Under the pieces are notes generated by a model, which saw nothing but the letters and a program-made list of their open reading frames with translations, searched no databases and had not been told where the DNA came from. A stretch of 64,000 nt of DNA from Biomphalaria glabrata (Eukaryota; Mollusca; Gastropoda; Planorbidae): assembly GCF_947242115.1 (NCBI RefSeq), contig NC_074711.1:6851934-6915933 (forward strand). Reading direction: 5' to 3'. The first letter of the stretch is position 1; each line of letters opens with the position of its first letter. Below, piece after piece: positions 36,241-49,800 of this stretch. Both the position numbers and the translations under genes were made by a program.

Positions 36241-37014
36241 TTGAAAAGAATGAGAAGGAATACAGTCTGAATACTTTGAAATGAACCAATCTGGCCTAGC
36301 GGTACAAAGGAGAAACTCTACTTTTAATTTTCTGTCAGTAGGTATCTTACCATGAATTATCAACCATGACTTATCAACCAGTGTTTATCAAAATCTGTCC
36401 CTTGTCTTGTATCACACACCTTTTTGCATAAACAGTTAAAACACTATTGACTTAATGAATAGTTGATTTTGCTGTGAGGTATACATGTCAGAACACAATG
36501 TTGTCTTCCTTTCACAATCAATAGCCTTGGGAATGTTTGGAATGATAACAAATAAAATGGTTTCTTTCCTAAACAGTTTATGCTAAACTATTTCTAGAGG
36601 TTTCTCTTGTTACTCTAACATACGAGCTCAAAAAAAAAATAATTACAATTGAATTGAAGACCGAATTCTGATTTAAGCATATTTGCTATTTTCCTGGATT
36701 TTTTTTTTCAAAACTCCTAATGCAATTTATTTGCGAATATTGATATTTCAAACAAAAAAAAATTTAAAAAAATAAATGTCATTCACAGTTTGATTACAAT
36801 TATTTGAAGAAAAAAAATTTTTTTTTGTATTTAGCAATGTATATGAATAAACACAAATACAATTTTCTTAGAGATCAAAAAGTTCAGTAAAAGTTTCCTG
36901 CTTTGGTATCAATTAACTGGGTGTTGTCAGAATAAGCTTTTATTATAGCTAAGGAAATTTCTTGGTCAGATTAGACAACTTAAGAATCATTACCCACAGA
37001 TGTCAGTATTCATT

Positions 37015-38195
37015 AGTCTATGTCATCATTGGCCTCCTTCAGTCGTAGAACGACTATGGTTCATCTCAAAGCACACTTCCTCATGTGGCTGTGGAGCCCT
37101 ATTTTGGATAGACACTCTCGTCCACAAATATCGCAGGTTAAGGTGGCTTTTGCTTCGGTGGTAGAGGAGCTGGCCATTTTTCGCATTGTCCGTTTTTCTT
37201 CCAGGGCTGAGGCCTATGTTCTTTCCCTATCCATAGCTTTCTTGGTCACTGTCTCTCTCCATCTGGTTCGGTCTAGAGCTATGTCTTCCCAATGGTCAGT
37301 ATTGATGTTCACTGATTTGAGGTCCCGTTTTATTACATCTATGTAACAGAGGTGGGGGCAACCAGTTTTTCTTGAGCCAGTCGCGAGTTGTCCATAGATG
37401 ATGACTTTCGGGATGCGTTTGTCCTCCATCCGGCGAGTATGTCCAAGCCAGCGCAAACGGCGTTGTCTGAGGGCTGTAAAGATGCTGGGAATACCTGTTC
37501 GTGCAAGGATCTCAGTATTGCACACTTTTTCTTTCCAAGTGATTTTCAAGATCCTACGGAGACATCGCAAATGGAATGAGTTAAGTTTTCTCTCTTGCTT
37601 TGCGTAGGTGGTCCACTATTCACTACCGTACAGTAGTGTACTCATAACGCATGCCTTGTAGACTTCCATTTTGGTCACTGTAGTGAGCTTCTGGTTTTCC
37701 CAAACTCTTGACCTGAGTGTAGCGAGGGTCGAGGCAGCCTTCCCTATGCGTTTTTTTTTTTATCTCCTCTTCTAGAGACAGGTCATCTTGAATTGTGGAT
37801 CCCAGATAGCAGAATTCATTTACGGCATCCAGCTTGTTATCGTCTATGAGGATCGAGGGTGGTGCTGTAACAGGTGGTCCCATAACATTTGTTTTCTTTG
37901 TGCTAATAGTTAAGCCATACTCCTTACAGGCCTGAGAGAAGCGGGACATAAGTTCCTCTTGTGAGTGTGCCACCACCGCTGCGTCGTCTGCGAAGAGCAT
38001 ATCTCTTATGAAGGTTGTTTTGGTTTTAGTTTTGGCCCTCAGTCTAGCAACATTTAGAAGTTTGCCGTCGAATCTGGAATGAAGATATATGTCTTCGGTG
38101 GATTTGTCAAACGCGTGGTGGATTAGCATTGAGAAGAGTATTCCAAAGAGGGTTGGGACCAGGACACATCCTTGTTTGACTCCGCTGTTTATATT
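37015..38195 (-). mobile_element. LINE reverse-transcriptase fragment
   Basis: The minus strand from about 38,180 encodes SGVKQGCVLVPTLFGILFSM (RT motif B), then MLFADDAAVVAHSQEEL (the catalytic FADD box), NEFCYLGSTIQDD and, after a frame break near 37,620-37,750, MRCLRRILKITWKEKV, RLRWLGHTRRMED and IPKVIIYGQLATGSRKTGCP. It is 5'-truncated and broken. It is a different lineage from the 2A-bearing LINE at 24.8-27.2 kb. Confidence 0.88.
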
Positions 38196-38234
38196 GAAAT
38201 TTTAAGTCTATGTAAGTGCAATAAAAAATAAATT

Positions 38235-38400
38235 TAGTGTCATTTTGCCCTCACTGGCATAGAGGAAAGTTGCTGGCAGACGATGAAAGAGACAGTTGGA
38301 GAGTTCCTGCAGAACACACATTTTGGGCCCCAAGAAATATTCTTGCCAAAAACTGGTGCAGATGAAAACACCAGGCGGAGAACATGAGATGTGTCAAAAT
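38235..38400 (+). repeat. Dispersed repeat, copy 1
   Basis: The GTGTCATTTTGCCCTCACTG ... GGCATAGAGGAAA block matches 43,732-43,900. Just beyond the LINE start on the other strand; possibly another LINE 3' end. Confidence 0.5.
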
Positions 38401-39627
38401 ATAAAGGTCACAACTGGAGTCATCTTCTGAATCAAAGACATTGCCTTTGTAGTGTATTATCTGAAGACAATTTATAAAAAAAATTCCAGCCCCTTTCAGG
38501 TTTTAAACTTTAAACCTTTGACATTCCATAATTTAATTCAAAGACATGCTGATTTATGTACAGTTATTCTTTTGTTCAGTTTTCAAGATAAAAATAAACT
38601 CCCTAAAATTATTCATCTATAGGGAATTTTCACATTTGATTTTATTGACCTTTTTGAAATAATACAATTCAGTGAGAAAAAAATATTTGTGGTGGCGATA
38701 TAATGGGGGAGATGCTATCTTTTCTTCTTTAATAAGATAGCCAAATACTTAATTTATATTTGGTTGTCTTTTATTATTTGCGGTACCGGTATATGGATCA
38801 TGATTTTTTTTTTTTAATTTTAGGACAAACATATGGATTGTTCTATTACTTAATACCTCCATATTAAAGACTGATATATAGATTGCTAATTAATTTTTTA
38901 CTTAATGAAACCTTGTTAACCCATGGGCCACAGAAACAGATACATCATCTGCCCCATAGATTGCAAGGTCTGAAAGGAAGAACCTTTTTTTTTCCTTGAT
39001 GAAACTGATGGTGATCTATTTTCTCGTTTCTTGTAATGCTTCATGATTGCAAGGAATCTTTGCAGTGAGCTCACACTAGTCCACTATTTTAATGTATAGA
39101 TTGAAAAACAGAACCAAGCTTAAGTCTACATAAGAATAAAATGTAAATGTTTTTCAACTCCTTGTATACAAAGAAACATTTTGAGTCAGTGCAGTAATTC
39201 CGCTGAAGCTTGTCACAGAATTTTGCATAGTCCAAGCTGATTAAATATTTTTGAAAAATTGTAAGAGTCAAAACCAGTTATTACTGTGTGGCCAATAAGC
39301 TAGTGATTTTTTCCCAAAGATATTTTTATAAACAAGTGTCACAATTTGTTGGAAAACTATTGGAGATATCCAAATACTAGAACTGTTTGAACCCATAAAA
39401 AAAGTGTAAGCATATACCTGGCTGTAGATCCTAAGATTTAGATGTGGACTACATGGTGTGGTCCCTCATAAATTTGTAAGTAATAACATTTATCTTTGGA
39501 AATGATTTCTAGTAAAATTTTAAACTAGACTAGCAAGCAACGTTTTAATGGTTATACTGTTCCATGAGCTAAAAGAATATTTGATAGTTTGAACAATCTA
39601 CTGGTAACAGCTTTTTAAGTTTAAACA
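38401..39627. other. Intergenic, no gene seen
   Basis: AT-rich. Holds a SINE tail at 38,910-38,980 and otherwise nothing I can identify. Confidence 0.4.
38910..38980 (+). mobile_element. SINE 3' fragment
   Basis: AACCCATGGGCCACAGAAACAGA ... ATCTGCCCCATAGATTGCAAG matches the tail of the tRNA-SINEs in the OTUD7 introns. Confidence 0.7.
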
Positions 39628-39635
39628 AAAACAAC
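39628..39635. repeat. Left target-site duplication of the 551-bp MITE
   Basis: AAAACAAC, identical to 40,187-40,194. Confidence 0.8.
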
Positions 39636-40186
39636 GGTAATTCTGCAGGAGTTCAAGGGGCAGCCATCTTTGTTATTGTTTAGACTGTAATCTTGTATCT
39701 TGGGTTTTCTCTCCGATTTGAGTTTTTGTTTGTTTTTTATTTTTGAAGCTAAATTATATGCTAGATCTAGCTATACTGGTATCATCTAGTCCTAATAAGT
39801 CTATTAATCAGACTCATAATCTAACTGCTAGAACTAGACTAATATGACAAGGTTCTTAAAGGCAATAAAGGTCAATTAATTTTTGGTAATAAACAGTCCT
39901 GATATTTATTGTAGGCCTAGTTAAATTTAGATTCTCTATATCAGAATAGATATAGACAACATTTAGATTTTAACAATTAAAAAGAAGACAGAACAATAAG
40001 AAACGTATTGACTATTGTATTGACACGAAGTCAAAATTAAAAGAAAAAATAGCATTGCTTTGAAAACACAGAAGTAATGTTAATTCTTGATATTTTTTAA
40101 GACACTATCTTGGGATTTCTTTGGAACATAAACAATAACAAAATAGTAACAAAGATGGCTGCCCCTTGAACTCCTGCAGAATTACC
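39636..40186. mobile_element. MITE with 40-bp perfect TIRs
   Basis: The first 40 bases (starting GGTAATTCTGCAGGAGTTCA, ending CATCTTTGTTA) are exactly mirrored at the right end. A further TTGTTTA matches after an 11-base insertion in the right arm. An 8-bp duplication AAAACAAC flanks both ends. No transposase frame. Size, long TIRs and 8-bp TSD fit a non-autonomous hAT-type element, although the GGTAAT terminus is not the usual CAG form. Perfect TIR identity suggests youth. Confidence 0.88.
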
Positions 40187-40194
40187 AAAACAAC
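40187..40194. repeat. Right target-site duplication of the 551-bp MITE
   Basis: AAAACAAC, identical to 39,628-39,635. Confidence 0.8.
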
Positions 40195-40582
40195 AAACTA
40201 GCTCACAATTGTTTTTAGCATGAAAGTCACTTAGTTAATGTTGTGTTAGTCTATTATCTTAGCACAAAAATATATTTAAAGGAAACAAAACTTTACATTT
40301 AAAAAAAAATCATCTGTACTGTGTTCCTCTTTGCTATCCAGCTCTTTCCTGTCCTCATAGCGCTTTATCTAGTAAACGGTGGTGGACATTTTTTTTTTTG
40401 GCCTTCTTTAAAGTGTTTCAATATCAAGCAAATGTCTTGGTCCAATTGGTATGATTTGGCTTTGAATGTACAGGTACATGGTTAATTACATTCAAACAAA
40501 ATAACGCATTTCACACAAAAGATCTGATAAAACTATACAGATTATACACAAATAAAGATAAGTTCAGTGTTTTGATCCTGTC

Positions 40583-40588
40583 TTTAAT
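40583..40588 (-). terminator. Candidate polyadenylation signal for TACC
   Basis: ATTAAA on the minus strand about 240 bp past the stop codon; no canonical AATAAA is closer. Confidence 0.3.
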
Positions 40589-40825
40589 AAAGTATGAAGA
40601 TAAAATTTACACAAACAAATTACTTGAGTAACAACAAGGAAGTGACAAGAGTCAGTGAGCAGATGGACTCTGAGATAGAATAAGGCAGATGATAGAATAG
40701 AAAAGTAAATATTGAAAGAAAGTCTTGGAAATATAAATGTGTTTATAAATATAAGTGTGTTTTAACAGGTTCAATGTACATTCTAGTGCTTCAACAGAAG
40801 TGACAAAGTAAGCACCAGTCAAGGA

Positions 40826-43800
40826 CTACTGGGAGACTTTACTGATCAAAGAATCACAAAGTTCTGTCAGCTCTTTATTTTCTTGAGTCTGAAACCAGAA
40901 AATCAGAATATTTTAGCATCATAAAAAACTCTAACCTAAATTGTAGATATTATTAGTCACAATGAGAAAACAATTTCAATATTAATCCTTACATGATGAC
41001 AAGGTCAATTTACTTCAATTTACTACATACTCAAAAATAATTATTTTTTTTTGTGTTTATGTTTGAAACTTCTGTAGACTATATTTTGTCCCTATGAATG
41101 CTTCATACTTTGCCTTGCCTCTAATTGTATAAACAAGTAGATCACAACCATTTGAGTTAAACTGATGGTATTAAGGGGTAGTAGTTACTAACCTTTCTCT
41201 CCAGGATAGATTCTAGAGTTTGAATTTGTGCACTATTCTTTTTTAAAGACGCCTCTAGCCTTGTTATTTCTGCTTTGGAAGAACTTGACAGTTTTTCAAA
41301 TTTGTCTTCAGCTCTGTTCATTTAAAAAGTAAAATAATAATAATAATTTAGTTGATTAGAAACTGGTATTTGTTCATAATGGACTTCAGTTTCAATGCAA
41401 TGTCTAACAATTTTTATCACAAAACAAAATGTAAGATTTTTTTTTTCCTGATTCACACAATAAAAATTAGTGTAGAGCAGACTAATAAAAAAAAAATATA
41501 ATAAAAACCATTTAGTAAACACAATTTTAAAAGGTTTACTCTCATATATCATAGTAAAAATTTTCATATTCATACAAAGTATTAAATTCAATTTAAACTT
41601 TAAAATGATTTTAAAATAAATCTTTTTTTATGTCTACTCAGAAATAAATAGAAAAAGCAACTCAAAGATTAAAAACAAAAACCTCCTTTTCATGCACAAT
41701 CAGAATAGTAAGATATGATGAACATGAGATTGCTGCTACATCAAACAATTACAATAAACTGAACTCACTCTGCTATTTTTTCTTCCGCCATTGTTTTCAG
41801 TTTCTTATTGGTTTCCTTGACTGACTTGTACTTTTCTTGTGCTGTCTCAGCAGCTTTCTTGAGAATCTTTTCATTCTAAAACATATGGGCACAGTAAGTA
41901 AACATTTTGTACAAGACTACATTGGTTTTTAATCTGTCAATAAAACTGATGTAATAGCAAATAGTAATGTGAATAAACTATTACAAAAAAAAAAAAATTT
42001 TTTTTAAAACATTATTTGCCTAAATTTTATTACAAGTTTAAAAGTGACAATTGAAAAAAGAAAATCAAGTAAATATGACTAGCTATTCCTGTTAAATTCT
42101 ACAAATTTTTAAATTCATAATTCTTGACAACAAAAATCATAAATTTAAGTATATAAAATAAAATAATTTCTAATTGATGTGGACAAATATGACTTTTTAT
42201 TTGACATAAATAGTAGATCTTCAAAGAATTATTTTGTCCTTTTGAAATCAAAATTATATTATAACGAAATAAAATTATCTAATTCTCTAAAAATTATACA
42301 AGTGACAATCTAGGAATGGAAAAGAACAAGCTATAAGTCAATAATTTTACATTGCACAATTGATTCATGATTTCTAATCTAACCAATGTGATTTCTTATT
42401 TAGGAACATAATCTAAAATTTCAAATATCTCTTTCTCTCCTAATTGACAATACCATCGTTGATTTTGACCTCATTAAATTAAATTAATGTTTACTTTTTT
42501 AAACTTGACTTTGATTTATATAAAAAAGGGCATGCATTTCCCTTTAATTCTATACCAAATAAAACATTTTCTGATAACAAACAACAATGCTATTGAAGCC
42601 CAATCATAACAGGGGTAGTGAAATAGTAATGAGCAAAATGAAGAATTCCTTCCAAAACGTGGAAAAATAATTACGGAGAGAAAGAGTTAATAACTAAAAA
42701 GTGAGCCATTCGGCCCTGGTGTACAGACATGCAATGATATACATTGGATACCCCTTGGTTTATTTCATTGGACAATGGAAAATATGTAGGGGGTGGTGAA
42801 AGAGGAAAAGTCTCTCACCTTGGGGAAGTTTAAGGTGTCTATTGGATGCCAGAGTTAAGTGAGTTCATTCATGAAGTTCCAACACTTTTTGTTCAATAGT
42901 TTGGTGAGTTCATAGTCAAAGTCCAAAACAAGACCATAACTTTGTAATACTATATTTTAAAAAATTAGCTCTGTAGATTGAGAGGACAAAGAACATACCT
43001 CTGCAGCCTTGTCTAGAGTCTCTTTCAACTTTTCATAGCGATGATACAAGTCAGCAAAAGACTTCTCCAAGGCTTTGTTATCTTCCAGAATCTATACAAA
43101 ACATTTTTAAATAGAAGTTTAAAACTTGGACATACAGATATACAATTTTTAAAAATTCAAAAATGTTCTGAATGCATAAACATAAATAATTATTAACAAA
43201 AATATTTAAATAAATTCTATTCCTACCTGACCATTAGATTTCTGAAGCTCTACCAGTTCAATGGCTTGTTTCTCTTGTTCAGACACAATCTTTTCTTTTT
43301 CAGCTAGAAATACATTTGAAATGAAAGTTTGAACTATGAAAACAGATCTGAAACTGGATATTCATATTAATTTCCCAAAATACATAAGGCTATCATCAGA
43401 TATAAAGACAATCCAAAATGCACTTATGGTGTTTGTCAGCTGTCTATAAGGTGAAGGGATGATTTATTTAAGCTGTTTTAAATAGTAACAGTCTGGCTAA
43501 GACCTGAATAAAGAAAAAAAAAAAAGCAAAGTTCCCTTTTCAGATCTTGCAATCAATAGGGCAGATGATGTAAAGGTGGCCCACAAGAATAGCATGTGGC
43601 CAGCACAACTGCCTTTACTTTTCCCATTAGGGCTGGGTGGACTCAGATCCAGAAATTAAAAATCCCAGTTGGGGGTCAGCTTACAGGAAGACAAAGTAAT
43701 GGAGATGCCCACCATAAGCAATTTAAAGACCAACGCAGGTGTCAGTTTGCCCTCATGGGCATAGAGGAATACAGCAAGCAGCAAATGGCTTCTGAAACAG

Positions 43801-46800
43801 ACTTTTGAAAGAGACTGCTGCAAAGAAACACACATACAAGACCCAAAGAAAAGTCCATGCCAAAAAAACAGGTGCACATAGCAACAAGAGAACTTGAATG
43901 CAAGCAACATTACAATTAGTTTCTCCTCTATGTGACTTAATGTATAAAGATGGTTTTCTAAACAGTGTTACTTACTTGTGATCTGTGTAATGATGTCAGT
44001 GTATTCTTTCATTAACTCACTGAGGAAATAAAACATATTTTGTTAAAACTAAAACAACACACATCAGGAGGCTTATATAGAGATACATTCTTGTATGAAC
44101 AAGCACATTTTAAAATACATTAAGAATATTTAAAAAAAAAAACAAAAAAAAACCAATGCTTACTCGAAACTTCGCAGCTTTCCCTGTAAAACTTTGTTTT
44201 TCTTTTTTAAAGCATCATATGCCACTTTGGCTTTATTTTTCTCTTCATTCAGAAGATCCTCTTGCTGTTTTAATTTCTCCTGAAACTCCTTGTCCTTCTT
44301 TAACATGAGATCTTGAAAATGCAAAGCTAATTGAGCTCGAATTTGTTGCATTTCACTTTCTGTATACTTTGGAATCTATTCAAAGAACAACTACTTTAGC
44401 AAAAGTAAATATATTTTACTAAGTAAACAACACAAATTGGAATACTTTAACCCTTGTATCAACACTATTACTTTTAGAAAATATGATCTACTTATTACTC
44501 TGAGTGACATTTTCAAAACAAATAGACTTACTTTTTACTAAATAACAAATTAAGCAACAATATTGAAATATCTTTAAAAATGTGTTAACACATAGCAGAT
44601 AAGAATCATTTACCTCTCCAATGTCAACAAGTTTAGCTCCTTCTGTTTTAGTAGTAAGCAAGTTATCATGCATTACCTGCAAAGAGATTTAATAATAAGC
44701 TGAATACAAGCCTGCTACTAACACTAAAGAACAACCTCAACTACAAAACAGATCAATACACATATGATTTAGTAGTAACTTTCCATTGTAAAAGTTGAAT
44801 CTTATTTTCAGGTTTTCAACTTAGCCTTGAAATTTGCATTCATGAGCAATAACTAAAACCCACATACATACATTATATACAAACATACACATATAAATAT
44901 TACATTTAGTACATATATTCTTTCTAGTCTATCTAGAAATGACTATGAATTAAAAAAAAATATAACTTTTCCAGTAGCCCTTAGGAGACTAAACATTAAC
45001 AATTAATAAGATTTGCTTAGAAAAATTTGTAAGAGAATCCTAAACAAATTAAATCAAAATTGGCAGAGATCTCATTTTGCCTATTCATTTACACTTGACA
45101 ACATTTATATAATGATTGAATTCAATCTAGAAAGCATAACTAAAGAGCAGATAATATTTACTGTGTCAAGGTCATCTAGCTCATTATCCAGAGCCAGAAT
45201 CATGTCAATTTGATTTGGAGCAGCCTCTTCAAAGATTGGTTGCACCCTGTTGTTGTGTATGTTACGAGTCAGTGTACGTCTGCGAGCCACACGGGGAGGG
45301 GTTCCAAATAGGCATGCGCTTTCATCCATAAAACTCCTGAAGAATTTTTTAAATAACCAGATCAAGAGCAAAAACTAGAAATACATTCATTTATATTAAT
45401 AAGGATTTATTTTAATTTATTGCCGGTATTATTAAAATTAGGAACTACTAAAATATAATGTTACTAGAGATTTTGAGAATTATTAAGAAATTATGTTCAT
45501 TTAAAATTCAATTGAACTTACACGCCAAGATTTTTGGATGTGCTAAATATGTCTGAAGTATGTCCAGGTTTCTGTACATTATCTTCAACAAACGAATTCA
45601 TTAAGAATGGTCAATAACAAATTATGCTCATAAGTCATAAAAATATATAATAATATATATATATATATAATAATAATCTTTATTGTTCGTAAGGAAATTT
45701 GTCTAACAATTTGTGCATTACACCAAACCCAAACAAAGCATTACAACTTTAGGTATCATTATAAATTATATATATACGAAGTATAGTAGAAGAATGTGTA
45801 TGAGTTCAAGAGTTTATAAGATGAAATTATTTAACGTAGAACAGAATTTATTAACAAGATAATCAATATACAAGAAAAAAATAAATTGGTGACTGTTTAG
45901 TGACTAACTATAACACAAGGTAATGAAAAGATCCCTAATGCTTTACCATATTGTAAAACAATCATAAGACTCAATAATAAGTGCCCCAAGAAAGAAAAAA
46001 AAGCTGCTATATTGCTTTTGTATAGCACCATTGTCTTCCTAGTGTTTGAAATAGGTGCATGTGCTATTTTGGGTCTTCAAAAAATGTACCCACTGTTTTG
46101 TTTTAAGTTAAATATTATGTAAAGTATATTTATGCATATACAAATTAACCTATTTTAAAACAATGGTAAAAAACTTTTTTTTGCAAATGTGATTAAAGTG
46201 TGAGTTTGTGTGTATTGTTATGTGTAAGCATTAAGTAAGCACCACATGGTACAAACTATCATATGTTTGTGGTAAAGCTAAGGCGAGCCGTCAATTTCAG
46301 AAATGATTTAAATGTTTATAAATATGATAGCTGCCACTAAACATTCTCTAAATCATTCACTATAATACTGGTACACTCACTTTGAACAATGTCAATCTTG
46401 TCTTGTACTGGATCACTTTTCATCAAAGGGTCAAACTTCATTAGAACAGAACCTCTTCTTGAAATGCCTTCCTAAACATTTAACAGAATAGCTTTGTAAA
46501 AACTTCAAGAGACAAAAATAATACAATACTACTTATTATTTATTTTTGGTCAACATTGCACTAACCTTGGAATTAGATGCCTGTTCAAGCATATCAAAAA
46601 ACTTTGGATCAAACAAAGCTAAAAAAAAAAAAAAGATTCTTGAGAGAACACAAATGTAAAAGGTTTTTCATGGCAATCAAATAAAGACCAAGTTGTAAGC
46701 AAGATCTAAAAGATATATTATGGTAAAATGCAAGGCAAGCCAAATCTGACACAAATCCAAATATATTTTCAGTGGGAAATACAAATACCAATAGACAAGT

Positions 46801-49800
46801 ATATAGAAAAGTTTGTGTTTCAACTTACTGGAAAAGGTGTTCGTTATTAAAAAAAAAAAAGGGTTTAATTAGATGCCTTTTTCTATCTTCCTTCCAATTA
46901 AGGTATTTATGCTGATTATAGCTTTTAATAATTAAAAACTTTAAGCATTTCTATAAAATTTATATGAAATGCCTTACCATCTGTTGCAGGAACAAACTGT
47001 TCATGTTCTCCAAAATCTTCGCTTACAGCTGGATGGATGAAAGTATTTTTGTTAGCTTTAAGTTCATCTTTTTGAGGAGACAGTGCAACTATTTTGTCTG
47101 AGGCTACGACAGTGTTGCATGAGACAATTGAATTGTCTTGCTTGGTGGATACAGTAGAACTTATAAGAAAGTCTGTTGAAATGTCTTTTGGTTTGGCACA
47201 TAAATCATATGAAGACACAAGAGCAGCACAGTCCAACTTAGAGTTGTCTGTACCATTCTTTGATTTCACATAAGATTCAATAACAGAAGGGGATACCTGA
47301 TTGATTTTTTCAACTGTACCAGAATGACACACAGAATCATTTTGGCTACCTGTGAACTCTGATGTCAAAGAAACATTCTGAGTGGTCGTATCTTTTATCG
47401 TCAAAGGAGAATCAGTTATTTGCAATTTTTTTATTAATGGATCCTCATTATGTACACTGAAGGGTGATTGCAAACTATCCTTAACATGTTCAATTGTATT
47501 CAATGAGTTTATCTTCCCATCATCAAAGTGTTGATTGTTAAAACAGCCATTAAGTTGTTTTCCTTCAAGGCAAACACTGTCATAGAGAGAGCCCTTTGTA
47601 TGTGCATCAGCAGTGTGATCCTTAGCAAGTGCACTATAAAAACTTCCATCCAGTGTACACTGGCTCAAAGAGTCAGTGGCTACACACTCCAGTTTCTGTG
47701 TATCAGTAGTATTACAAAACTGACTGCCAGTGGAGATTTTGTCATCAGAACTGTGCTTCCTCAATGTTGTATCACAACAACCCATGTTTGTTTGGACAAC
47801 ACACTCAGAAGTGGATTTACAAGTCTGGTCTGCTAGACACAGTTCACTAGTTGACACACTATCAGACTGACCTTTGACAGGCAAATTGTCAACAATGTCA
47901 CCACTGCCCATTCTAACAGAAGAGCTCAAAAGGTCATGGTCATTTTTTTCTTTGGACTGAACAGTTAAAGAATTGGTATTAATTGGAGAATTTGACTGAA
48001 AACTGGGTTGGGAGTGATTTAGTACTAATTCATTTCTGCTGTCCTCAGTTTTAAGTTTACTAATAAGAGAATTAGTCATCTGAATATGTGGTTTAAAGGG
48101 ATCATTTTCTACTAGAGCTGGTTTATCTATTTCAGGGGAATTAGCCATCTGCTTACAAGGTTTAAAAGGATCAATAGTATCATCTTCAAGAATAGGCTTA
48201 GGAACAAGAGATGAATTGGTAATAGGTTCTTGAGGTTTCGAAAGATACCCTTTGTCTTCTGTAGGTTGAGCCAAAACAGGTGAATTAGCCATCTGAATTC
48301 GAGGTTTAAAAGGATCAATAGTGGCATCTTCAATGGTAGACTTTGGACCAACAGGGGAATTGACAATAGATTCACATGATTTCAAAAGACCCATTTTGCC
48401 TGCTTCAAAAGGTTGTCCCAAAACAGGTGAATTAACCATCTGCATACGAGGTTTAAAAGGATCAATTGTGTCCTCTTCAGTGGTAGGTTTGGGAACAACA
48501 GGTGAATATGCAATAGGTTCACATGATTTCAAAAGATCCCTTTTGCCTACCTCAATAGGTGAATTAGCCATCTGCATCTGAGGTTTAAAAGGATCAATTG
48601 TGTCATCAATGGTAGGTTTAGGAATAACAGGTGAATTGGTAACAGGTTCTTGAGGTTTCAAAAGATCCCTTTTGCCTGCTTCTAAAGGTTGTCCCAAAAC
48701 AGGTGAATTAACCATCTGCATATGAGGTTTAAAAGGATCAATTGTGTTGTCTTCAATGGTAGGTTCACATGATTTCAAAAGATCCCTTTTGCCTGCTTCA
48801 ATAGGTGAATTAGCCATCTGCATCTGAGGTTTAAAAGGATCAATTGTATCATCAATGGTAGGTTTAGGAATAACAGGTGAATTGGTAACAGGTTCTTGAG
48901 GTTTCAAAAGATCCCTTTTGCCTGCTTCTAAAGGTTGTCCCAAAACAGGTGAATTAACCATCTGCATATGAGGTTTAAAAGGATCAATTGTGTCCTCTTC
49001 AATGGTAGGTTTGGGAACAACAGGTGAATGTGCAATAGGTTCACACGATTTCAAAAGATCCCTTTTGCCTGCCCCAATAGGTGAATTAGCCATCTGCATC
49101 TGAGGTTTAAAAGGATCAATTGTATCATCAATGGAAGGTTTAGGAATAACAGGTGAATTGGTAACAGGTTCTTGAGGTTTCAAATGATCCCTTTTGCCTG
49201 CCTCCAAAGGTTGTCCAAAAACAGGTGAATTAACCATCTGCATATGAGGTTTAAAAGGATCAATTGTGTCCTCTTCAATGGTAGGTTTGGGAACAACAGG
49301 TGAATGTGCAATAGGTTCACATGATTTCAAAAGATCCCTTTTGCCTGCCCCAATAGGTGAATTAGCCATCTGCATCTGAGGTTTAAAAGGATCAATTGTA
49401 TCATCAATGGAAGGTTTAGGAATAACAGGTGAATTGGTAACAGGTTCTTGAGGTTTCAAATGATCCCTTTTGCCTGCCTCCAAAGGTTGTCCAAAAACAG
49501 GTGAATTAACCATCTGCATATGAGGTTTAAAAGGATCAATTGTGTCCTCTTCAATGGTAGGTTTGGGAACAACAGGTGAATGTGCAATAGGTTCACATGA
49601 TTTCAAAAGATCCCTTTTGCCTGCCCCAATAGGTGAATTAGCCATCTGCATCTGAGGTTTAAAAGGATCAATTGTATCATCAATGGAAGGTTTAGGAATA
49701 ACAGGTGAATTGGTAACAGGTTCTTGAGGTTTCAAATGATCCCTTTTGCCTGCCTCCAAAGGTTGTCCCAAAACAGGTGAATTAGCCATCTGCATATGAG

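Larger units (their letters stand above)
33907..37010 (+). other. OTUD7 trailer and intergenic sequence
   Basis: No coding exon. Likely a long 3' UTR: AATAAA candidates at 34,113 and 36,551. ORFs here are short and featureless. Contains the 51-bp repeat at 35,985-36,240. Confidence 0.5.

Noticed and set aside
43596-43808. Small ORF in a TACC intron
   Set aside because: Made of SINE and dispersed-repeat sequence.
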